DNA of 7,638 nt from an uncultured Verrucomicrobia subdivision 3 bacterium (lineage in GTDB: Bacteria > Verrucomicrobiota > Verrucomicrobiae > Limisphaerales > CAMLLE01), in the NCBI GenBank assembly GCA_946480555.1, contig CAMLLE010000128.1, positions 1 to 7,638 of the forward strand, given 5' to 3'. The first letter of the stretch is position 1; every line of letters starts with the position of its first letter. The translations under genes were made by a program, and so were the position numbers. Shown here piece by piece: positions 1 to 5,604 of this stretch. A model generated the notes under the pieces. The model ran no database searches, was not told the origin of the DNA, and worked only from the letters and a program-made list of their open reading frames with translations.

Positions 1-413
1 AAACCTTCGGTGACAGATTTCAACTCCTCCCATCGCGCGCGAATGGTGGTGGCTTCCTTCTGGCTGATGTGATTGTCCGCGGCCGCGGTGGCGATCACCG
101 CGAGGAGGTCTGCAAACTCCTGCACGATTTCGTTCGTGGCGGGAATCAGATACGAGGGATGCGGTTTGTTGGTTTTCGGATTAAGGATGAAGAAACCGCC
201 CGCGCGCTGGCAGATCCATTGCACGAGCCGCCGGTCGTTGGTGCATTGCAGCAACGCTTCCACGCGATCGAGAGGATTCGCCGTGCCGCTGCCGGTGCCG
301 TCATCGGGTTCCGCCCATTTGTAGATCATGGACAGCGAGAGCCCGAGTTCCGCCGCCACGTGTTTGGCGCTGGTTTTCTGAAGCACCTCCCGGAGCAGTT
401 CATGAGATTGCAT
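1..413 (-). CDS. CII-like phage-type transcriptional regulator, helix-turn-helix (partial, 3' end off the window)
   Basis: The 137 visible codons begin at an ATG at 413 and stay open to the left edge, so the C-terminus is missing. The N-terminus (MQSHELLREVLQKTSAKHVA) leads into a helix-turn-helix at about residues 17-34, with AAELGLSLSMIYKWAE as turn and recognition helix. Then come NPLDRVEALL (46-55), an aromatic patch WICQRAGGFFILNP (66-79) and a helical stretch from about 94. This architecture matches, from recall, the phage regulatory protein CII (CP76) family, which Verrucomicrobiota often carry as lone chromosomal genes. The likely role is DNA binding in the cytoplasm; target unknown. 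No phage gene is visible nearby. There is no Shine-Dalgarno sequence before the ATG, and no alternative ATG lies in the upstream open frame back to about 460. The helix-turn-helix call is firm; the CII family name is moderately sure. Confidence 0.8.
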   Translation of the reverse strand, partial: MQSHELLREVLQKTSAKHVAAELGLSLSMIYKWAEPDDGTGSGTANPLDRVEALLQCTNDRRLVQWICQRAGGFFILNPKTNKPHPSYLIPATNEIVQEFADLLAVIATAAADNHISQKEATTIRARWEELKSVTEG

Positions 414-420
414 GAAGCAG

Positions 421-449
421 ACTGTGGAAAACGGGAAATTTGTTGGCAA
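421..449 (-). promoter_or_regulatory. Candidate promoter of the CII-like gene (leaderless arrangement)
   Basis: On the minus strand TTGCCA (444-449, five of six matches to TTGACA) is followed after exactly 17 bp by CACAGT (421-426, three of six matches to TATAAT). Seven bases then separate the hexamer from the ATG at 413. The -10 is poor, so this rests mainly on the -35 match, the spacing and the parallel with the other minus-strand genes here. Transcription would begin at or next to the A of the ATG. Confidence 0.35.
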
Positions 450-572
450 GGCCAGATTCGGGCGGTGCGAGATTTGGATGGGTGCGTCGGCTCGCGCGGG
501 TAGTCGCCGACAATGGAACAGCGGCGTGCGTGGAGACTTGGCTTTCAGCGGTTCAAGGACGCGGCCCGCCGG

Positions 573-604
573 AAAATAAAAAAGGCGGAGGAAAACCTCC
601 GCCT
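573..604 (-). terminator. Rho-independent terminator of the HU gene
   Basis: Read on the minus strand, this is a perfect 9-bp GC-rich stem (AGGCGGAGG / CCTCCGCCT, 596-604 and 583-591) with a TTTT loop, followed directly by a T-rich run (TTTTTATTTT, 573-582). It lies 24 bp past the HU stop codon. It is the clearest terminator in the window, and its T-run shows it serves minus-strand transcription. Confidence 0.93.
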
Positions 605-628
605 GAAAATCGTGAATCAACCGTGGGC

Positions 629-916
629 TTACTTCGCGCCGAGGATCGCGTCCTTCGCGGCTTTCGCCACGCGGAACTTCACCACGCGCTTCGCGGCGAT
701 CTTGATCTGTTCGCCAGTCGCAGGATTGCGGCCGATGCGGGCCTTGCGATTGACGAGCACCAGCTTGCCGAGGCCCGGAATGGTGAAGGTGTTCTTCGCG
801 TTTTTGTAAGCGAGAGCGACGAGCGCTTCGATCGTTTCAGTCGCTTGTTTTTTGGTCAGACCAACGGTTTCCGCAACAGAGGCGGCGATTTGTGATTTAG
901 TTAGAGCTTTAGCCAT
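629..916 (-). CDS. hup: HU/IHF-family DNA-binding protein
   Basis: A complete 95-residue protein (E. coli HU has 90) that binds and bends DNA as a dimer in the nucleoid. The N-terminal helices hold the dimer interface (MAKALTKSQIAASVAETVGL, then TKKQATETIEALVAL). The strand TIPGLGKLVL (45-54) precedes the DNA-binding arm with the family signature GRNPATG (62-68), whose Pro65 would be the residue that intercalates at the kink. The segment IKIAAKRVVKFRVAKAAKDAI closes the fold. The protein is rich in Lys and Ala and slightly longer than HU at the C-terminus. It is monocistronic: its own terminator lies just downstream and a 276-bp spacer upstream. HU and IHF subunits cannot be told apart from one sequence; a lone homodimeric HU is most likely. 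There is no Shine-Dalgarno sequence, and the ATG at 916 gives the standard family N-terminus. Confidence 0.97.
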   Translation of the reverse strand: MAKALTKSQIAASVAETVGLTKKQATETIEALVALAYKNAKNTFTIPGLGKLVLVNRKARIGRNPATGEQIKIAAKRVVKFRVAKAAKDAILGAK

Positions 917-923
917 GCGCAGA

Positions 924-952
924 GGAATATCGGGCTTTCATTGGGGTTTCAA
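924..952 (-). promoter_or_regulatory. Candidate HU promoter (leaderless arrangement)
   Basis: On the minus strand TTGAAA (947-952, five of six matches to TTGACA) is followed after exactly 17 bp by TATTCC (924-929, good first three bases). Seven bases then separate it from the ATG at 916. Transcription starting about seven bases past the -10 would begin at the start codon, in keeping with the lack of a Shine-Dalgarno sequence. The -35 is good and the -10 mediocre. Confidence 0.5.
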
Positions 953-971
953 GCGAAAGTACGAAATTCTC

Positions 972-986
972 CTGAAAAGTTTTCAG
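972..986. promoter_or_regulatory. 15-bp perfect palindrome upstream of HU (possible operator)
   Basis: CTGAAAAGTTTTCAG is a perfect 7+1+7 inverted repeat centred at 979, about 63 bp upstream of the HU start codon and 20 bp beyond the proposed -35. Position and symmetry suit a site for a dimeric regulator. It also contains the CTGAAAA word seen in the heptad repeat at 5506-5533, so it may instead be a scrap of that repeat family. Confidence 0.3.
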
Positions 987-1083
987 CAGGCAAAAGCGCG
1001 GTTTTTCACGAGATTGCGCTTGATTCTGCTTCTGCGAACACTCCGTCTATAGCGTTTCTCCAAATTCATTTCCGGATCATCTC

Positions 1084-1151
1084 ACCGCAGAGGCGCAGAG
1101 GCGCGGAGGAAGCCCTATTTTGATTGCTCCGCGTCTCCGCGTCTCCGCGGT
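1084..1151. repeat. Dispersed intergenic inverted repeat built of 8-bp units
   Basis: The left arm (1084-1108) and right arm (1127-1151) are 25 bp each around an 18-bp centre. The arms pair at 21 of 25 positions. The four mismatches are all transitions, evenly spaced every 4 bp, so they would be wobble pairs in one of the two RNA orientations. Each arm is itself built from an 8-bp word (GCAGAGGC on the left, GTCTCCGC on the right). Similar gap-filling repeats with words such as CCGCAGAGGCGCAGAGG are, from recall, common in many environmental bacterial genomes. It lies 41 bp past the hrpA stop. It has no T-run, so it is not a standard terminator. Confidence 0.75.
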
Positions 1152-1192
1152 TGTCGGATCTGGTAACCGCTCCAAATTCAAACCAACTGGCG

Positions 1193-4100
1193 TTAGCTGG
1201 TGCGGATCCTTTCGAGCTGCTCATCCAGCCGCTTGGCCGAAATGGGAATTGCCGTCCCGAGTTCCTGCGCAAAAATGGAAACTTTGAACTCTTCAATCAT
1301 CCAGCGAAGCGTTTCCAACTCATTGCGCGCCGCTGCGGATTCCGGTGGATTTGCCTGAAGTTTTCGCAACGTTTCTGCGTAAGGGGTGAGTTGCCGCTGG
1401 CGTTCCTGATCTTTTACGGGATTCAGCCGCGCGCGTTCGATGCGCGTGAGCAGCGCCTTCAAATAGCGCGGCAAGTGCGGCAGGCGTTCGTACGAAATCC
1501 GTTCCAGAAACTCCGGTCCGGCCACGGTGTTCAACTCGGCTGTGAACGGATTGCTGCTCGCGGCGGGCTTTGCCATCTGACCCAGCTGGCTCAGATCGTT
1601 CAGCGTTCGCGAGGCTGCTGGCTTCGGCGAAACCGCCGCCACTCCGAGCTTTTGCCGCACTTGTTGATACACCTTCAAACCCGCCTCGAGCCGATCCATG
1701 AATTGCTGGGCCAGCCCCGGGAGGCGCTTGCGCGACTGCTCCACCGCCAAATCAAACGCCGCGCGCGCGAGTGTAGGCAGCGGTTCTTGTGGGAGAACGT
1801 GGCGGCGCAAATGATTCAGTGCCTGCTCGCGCAGTTGCTCGCCATTGCCGAGCGGAGCGAAGAGCGACTCAAGTCTGTTCAGTGCGCGCAAGTCCTTTTC
1901 CAGCCAGCCGAGGTCACGCTGAATCGCCAACTCGACCAGGCGTTGCACCCCGGCGAGGCTCGCATCGCGCGCGGTGTTGGGATTCCGAAACAACTTCAGA
2001 TTCACTGCGCCGTTCTCTGTTTCCAATCCGGGCCAGGCGTAAACCGGCAGGCCATTCTCCTCGCTTACGGTGATTCGCTCGGGCAGATCACCGAAGTTCC
2101 AGTCCGCGATTCCGAAGCGTTCCCATTTCTGCGTGGCTCGGTTCCATGCATTCGACTGCACTTTCGCACTGGCACTGACTTGTGCCGACTTGAGCTGATC
2201 GCGCAGTTGATTCAGATCCCGACCGGCTCCGAGCGTCTTGCGCGCTTCATCGATGATCTCCACGCGCGGACGCAGATGCGCCGGCAGGGCGTTCGCCGGC
2301 CAGGAGGTTTCGGCGACGGCGACGCCGTATTTGCGATGCAGAAACACCGCAAGTTCGCGCAGGAACGCCGAACCTTGGGGCTGAAAATCGCGAACGATCT
2401 CCTCCACCTTCGGCGGCAGCGGCATCAGTTCCTTGCGAATCGACTTCGGCAGGGCGCGCAGCAGTTCGGAAATCATCTCGCTGCGCAAACCGGGAACGGC
2501 CCATTCCAGTTCTGCTGACGAAGCGGTGATTGCGACGGAAAAGGGAATTTGAACAGTGGCGCCATCGTGCTCCTCGCCGGGCGCATAGGAATAAACCACG
2601 CCGAGCGGCTGGCCGGAAACCGAGACGGATTCGGGAAACGCCTCCGCATCGAATTCCAGCGACTGGCCGCCGGTCAGCTCCGCTTCGGAGACGCAGAGGA
2701 AGTTGGGATCGTTGCGGTCGCGAAGCAGGCGATTCAATTCATGGAGCGACGAGACGTTCTCTATGTGCTTCGCGTAAAAAGCGCTGAGCGCTTCGTCCAG
2801 ATCGCCGAGGTCGTATCGACGCACGCGCGTGCGCCAGCTTTCGATCTTCTGACGAACGGCGCGGTTGTGCTTCAGAAACGCATACTGCGCCGGCAGCTCC
2901 GGCTCGTCGTCCTTATCCGCAGATGCGAAGCGCAAATCCGTTTCCGCTTTCCCGCTTTCCGCCTTCCGCTTTTTCCCGACGACGTCTTCCTCGACCAGCG
3001 CCGATCGAATGAAGATCGCCGTCGCTTCCTCGGGATCGATGTTTCCGTAGGCGATTTTGCGCCGTTGCACTTCCAGCCCGTTCAGCGTTACCACTTCATC
3101 GGCCAGCACGCGTCCGGCACTCGCGCTCCAATGCGGGTTCTGATGCGCCACTTTGCAGCAATGCGGCGCGAGCTGGTAAATCCATTGCGGATCAATGCCC
3201 GCCAGCGTGCGCGCGAACAACTGTGACGTTTCCACGATTTCGCCCGCGACGATCCATTCCGGCTGATTCGATTTTGGCTGCGGCGGTGGTTTCGCGCCTT
3301 TCGGCAATTTCTTCTGCGGTTCGCCGCGCACATGAAGCGCCGAGCCCGGGAACACCGAAACGAGCCGGTTGCCCGAAGCTTTGTAGCTGTTGCGCTCCTC
3401 GCGGCGCGCCACGTGACCGATCAATCCGGCGAGAATGGACCGGTGAATCGCTTCGTAAGCGGCGTTGCTCTCATTCAATTTCAGCGTGCCGAGATCGTCC
3501 AGCGCATCGTGCAACTGCGCGTAAAGATCCTGCCATTCGCGCATTCGCAGGTAGGAGAGAAAATGCTGGCGGCAGAACTTCCGGCGCTGATTCTGCGTGC
3601 GCAGCTTTTCCCACTCGTCATGAACCGCGTTCCAGATATTCAGCAGCGAAAGAAAATCGGACTTGGGATCGCTGAAGCGCTTGTGCGCGGCAGCCGCGGC
3701 GTCCTTTTGATCGAGCGGACGTTCGCGCGGGTCTTGAATGCTCAAGCCGGAAGCGATGATCAGCAACTCGCGGGTGGCGTGTTCGTGCTGCGACTGGAGC
3801 AACATGCGGCCGAGGGTTGGATCGATTGGCAGGCGCGCGAGATCGCGGCCAAGCGGCGTGAGTTCCCGTTCGGCATCGAGCGCGCCGAGCTCCTGCAACA
3901 AAGCGTAACCGCTGGCGATGGCGGCTGGCGTCGGCGGCTGGACGAATGGAAACGTTTCGATATTGCCCAGCCGGAACGCTTTCATCCGCAAAATCACTTC
4001 AGCCAGATTGGCGCGCTGGATCTCCGGCTGCGTGAAGGGCGTCCGGGCGTTGAAGTCGTCTTCGGAATAGAGCCGGATGCAAACGCCTTCCTGCACGCGG

Positions 4101-5434
4101 CCCGCGCGGCCTTTGCGCTGGTTGGCGCTGCTTTGGGAAATCGCTTCGATCGGCAAACGCTTCGTGCGCGTGCGCGGGTTGTAACGGCTCATGCGCGCCA
4201 GGCCGGAATCGATGACGAACCGGATGCCGGGAATGGTGAGCGAGGTTTCGGCGATGTTGGTGGCGATGACGATCTTCCGCGCGGCGCACGGCGCGAAGAC
4301 CCGTTGCTGATCGCCGGAACTCAACCGGCCAAAGAGTGGGATGATTTCGGCGTCACGTGCGAAACGGCCTTCGAGCTGATCGGCGGTTTCGCGAATGTCG
4401 CGCTCGCTCGGCATGAAGATCAGGATGTCGCCTGTGCTGCTTTCGTACATGACCTGCTCGGCAGCGAGCACGGCGGCGTCGGTGTAGGAGATGTTATCAG
4501 CGCTAATCCACGGAACCGAAAAGGCAAACGCGCCCGGAGCGCGGCTGTGTGCGACAGCACCAGCCGAAGTGGGCTCATCCGGACACTCGCGTTCGTTCGC
4601 GCGCTGCGGTTGGTCTTTGACCCAACCGCGCTCCTCGTCGTCTTCGGCCCCGATTGGTGCATAGATCACTTCAACGGGATACACGCGTCCGGAAACTTCA
4701 ATGATGGGTGCGTTGCCGAAATGCCGCGAAAACGCCTGCGTGTCGATGGTGGCGGAGGTGACAATCAGCTTCAGATCTTTGCGGCGCGCGAGCAGCGTCT
4801 TCAGATAGCCGAGCAGGAAGTCGATGTTCAAGCTGCGCTCGTGGGCTTCGTCGATAATCAGCGCATTGTAGCTGGAAAGATCGGGATCGCCCTGTGTCTC
4901 GGCGAGCAAGATGCCGTCTGTCATCAGCTTGATGTACGTGTGCGGACTGGAACGGTCATCGAAGCGGATTTTGCAGCCGACCTCGCGACCCCATTGAGCG
5001 TTGAGTTCTTCGGCAATGCGGCGGGAAATGGACAGCGCAGCGACGCGCCGTGGTTGCGTGCAGCCAATTTGAGCCTCAACACCGCAACCCGCTTCCAGGC
5101 ACATCTTAGGAATCTGCGTCGTCTTACCAGAGCCGGTTTCGCCGGCGATCACAACTGCTTGATGGTTCCGGATCGCGGCCACGATTTCGTCTTTGCGTGC
5201 GGTGATGGGCAGGGCGGGCGGATAACTGATCTGCGGAAGGTTGATGCGTCGTGCTTCGCGCAAGGCGATGGAACTTCGAACTTCTTCGGCCAGCCGATCA
5301 AGCAATGCGTCGCGTTTGTCCTGGTGATGCTGGGCGCGCAGAACACGAGCCAGCCGCCAGCCGAGCCGCACCCAATCGTGCAGCATGGCCTGTGGCAGCA
5401 GCCGTTTCAGTTCATCCGTCCGCGCGTCAAACAT
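1193..5434 (-). CDS. hrpA: ATP-dependent RNA helicase HrpA (DEAH box), full length
   Basis: A 1413-residue DEAH-box helicase (E. coli HrpA is about 1300). In E. coli, HrpA uses ATP to act on mRNA and on stalled or collided ribosomes. Visible motifs: Walker A GETGSGKTT (98-106), TQPRR (126-130), DEAH (195-198), SAT (227-229), TNIAETSLTIPG (392-403) and QRKGRAGR (439-446). A helicase-associated region follows at about 500-590, then an OB-fold-like segment (SVFPGS, VETSQLFARTLAGIDP) at about 690-750, and the HrpA-specific C-terminal region ending LRWMIEEFKVSIFAQELGT, which aligns with the E. coli C-terminus. Compared with E. coli from memory, it has extra residues at about 270-315, a Pro/Lys-rich stretch at about 702-725 and a Lys/Glu-rich stretch at about 820-846. 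Two of the three coincide with repeat DNA. The ATG at 5434 gives a normal HrpA N-terminus; no Shine-Dalgarno sequence is seen. Confidence 0.97.
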   Translation of the reverse strand: MFDARTDELKRLLPQAMLHDWVRLGWRLARVLRAQHHQDKRDALLDRLAEEVRSSIALREARRINLPQISYPPALPITARKDEIVAAIRNHQAVVIAGETGSGKTTQIPKMCLEAGCGVEAQIGCTQPRRVAALSISRRIAEELNAQWGREVGCKIRFDDRSSPHTYIKLMTDGILLAETQGDPDLSSYNALIIDEAHERSLNIDFLLGYLKTLLARRKDLKLIVTSATIDTQAFSRHFGNAPIIEVSGRVYPVEVIYAPIGAEDDEERGWVKDQPQRANERECPDEPTSAGAVAHSRAPGAFAFSVPWISADNISYTDAAVLAAEQVMYESSTGDILIFMPSERDIRETADQLEGRFARDAEIIPLFGRLSSGDQQRVFAPCAARKIVIATNIAETSLTIPGIRFVIDSGLARMSRYNPRTRTKRLPIEAISQSSANQRKGRAGRVQEGVCIRLYSEDDFNARTPFTQPEIQRANLAEVILRMKAFRLGNIETFPFVQPPTPAAIASGYALLQELGALDAERELTPLGRDLARLPIDPTLGRMLLQSQHEHATRELLIIASGLSIQDPRERPLDQKDAAAAAHKRFSDPKSDFLSLLNIWNAVHDEWEKLRTQNQRRKFCRQHFLSYLRMREWQDLYAQLHDALDDLGTLKLNESNAAYEAIHRSILAGLIGHVARREERNSYKASGNRLVSVFPGSALHVRGEPQKKLPKGAKPPPQPKSNQPEWIVAGEIVETSQLFARTLAGIDPQWIYQLAPHCCKVAHQNPHWSASAGRVLADEVVTLNGLEVQRRKIAYGNIDPEEATAIFIRSALVEEDVVGKKRKAESGKAETDLRFASADKDDEPELPAQYAFLKHNRAVRQKIESWRTRVRRYDLGDLDEALSAFYAKHIENVSSLHELNRLLRDRNDPNFLCVSEAELTGGQSLEFDAEAFPESVSVSGQPLGVVYSYAPGEEHDGATVQIPFSVAITASSAELEWAVPGLRSEMISELLRALPKSIRKELMPLPPKVEEIVRDFQPQGSAFLRELAVFLHRKYGVAVAETSWPANALPAHLRPRVEIIDEARKTLGAGRDLNQLRDQLKSAQVSASAKVQSNAWNRATQKWERFGIADWNFGDLPERITVSEENGLPVYAWPGLETENGAVNLKLFRNPNTARDASLAGVQRLVELAIQRDLGWLEKDLRALNRLESLFAPLGNGEQLREQALNHLRRHVLPQEPLPTLARAAFDLAVEQSRKRLPGLAQQFMDRLEAGLKVYQQVRQKLGVAAVSPKPAASRTLNDLSQLGQMAKPAASSNPFTAELNTVAGPEFLERISYERLPHLPRYLKALLTRIERARLNPVKDQERQRQLTPYAETLRKLQANPPESAAARNELETLRWMIEEFKVSIFAQELGTAIPISAKRLDEQLERIRTS
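2934..2977. repeat. Heptad-type simple repeat inside hrpA
   Basis: On the plus strand, near-identical units run TTTCCGC (2941-2947), TTTCCCGC (2948-2955), TTTCCGC (2956-2962) and CTTCCGC (2963-2969), then a degenerate end. On the coding strand these are GCGGAAA units encoding residues about 820-834 (GKKRKAESGKAETD). E. coli HrpA has only a short link here, between VEGD and the next helix. The reading frame is kept. It looks like an intergenic-type simple repeat that entered or grew in the gene. Confidence 0.65.
4542..4566. repeat. REP-like hairpin inside an extra segment of hrpA
   Basis: CGGCTG (4542-4547), a single bulged T, GTGC (4549-4552), a GACA loop, then GCAC (4557-4560) and CAGCCG (4561-4566) give a 10-bp perfectly paired stem with one bulge and a four-base loop. 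It sits in the middle of 4490-4627, which encodes about 45 residues (270-315) that E. coli HrpA lacks between the two RecA-like domains. A compact bulged hairpin is the shape of REP elements. No mobile gene accompanies it, and the family identity is inference. Confidence 0.5.
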
Positions 5435-5443
5435 GGGATGGGC

Positions 5444-5471
5444 AGAATAGCAACGGGGCGTTGGGGAGCAA
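5444..5471 (-). promoter_or_regulatory. Candidate hrpA promoter (near-leaderless arrangement)
   Basis: On the minus strand TTGCTC (5466-5471) is followed after 16 bp by TATTCT (5444-5449, four of six matches to TATAAT and a fit to TANNNT). Nine bases then lead to the ATG at 5434. The -35 has only the TTG core. The same CTATTCTG word occurs at 7325-7332 upstream of the response regulator. Confidence 0.3.
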
Positions 5472-5488
5472 AGGGGACTTGTTCTTTA

Positions 5489-5593
5489 GCCACGGACGAA
5501 ACTCTCAGTTTTCAGTCTTCAGCTTTCAGTCGGACGGCTGCGAGTTACAGGAGGCCCTCCGCATCTGTGGTTGATCTATGTTTCATCTGTGGC
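5489..5593. repeat. Dispersed intergenic repeat with terminal inverted arms
   Basis: The arms GCCACGGACGAAAC (5489-5502) and GTTTCATCTGTGGC (5580-5593) pair at 12 of 14 positions, with both mismatches transitions. Inside the right end the ATCTGTGG word (5563-5570) repeats that of the right arm (5585-5592). From recall, GCCACAGATGAAAC-type sequences are a common gap-filling repeat in Verrucomicrobiota and other environmental genomes. It fills most of the 170-bp spacer between the radical SAM stop and the hrpA start. The centre holds the heptad array at 5506-5533 and the 11-bp palindrome GGAGGCCCTCC (5550-5560). Confidence 0.65.
5506..5533. repeat. Heptad simple repeat (CAGTTTT-type units)
   Basis: Four back-to-back 7-bp units begin with CAG at 5506, 5513, 5520 and 5527: CAGTTTT, CAGTCTT, CAGCTTT, CAGTCGG. 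On the other strand the units are of the form ACTGAAA or GCTGAAA, one base away from the GCGGAAA units inside hrpA at 2941-2969. It is far too short and spacer-free to be CRISPR. Confidence 0.7.
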
Positions 5594-5604
5594 TTGCGAA
5601 ACGG

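Noticed and set aside
972..986. LexA (SOS) box upstream of HU
   Set aside because: The palindrome lacks the CTGT...ACAG ends of the E. coli box and other phylum-specific boxes cannot be judged from one site.
1084..1151. Reading the large inverted repeat as the rho-independent terminator of hrpA
   Set aside because: It has no T-run on the minus-strand exit side and an 18-bp centre; its internal 8-bp words point to a dispersed repeat instead.
1182..1199. Small hairpin over the hrpA stop codon (CCAACT / AGCTGG)
   Set aside because: Only six pairs with one wobble and no T-run; likely chance.
1124..2518. A 464-codon plus-strand open frame opposite the hrpA 3' end
   Set aside because: The protein shows no domain and begins inside the inverted repeat at 1084-1151; the minus strand aligns with the HrpA C-terminus.
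5506..5533. CRISPR-like array
   Set aside because: Units of 7 bp with no spacers and no cas genes nearby; it is a simple repeat.
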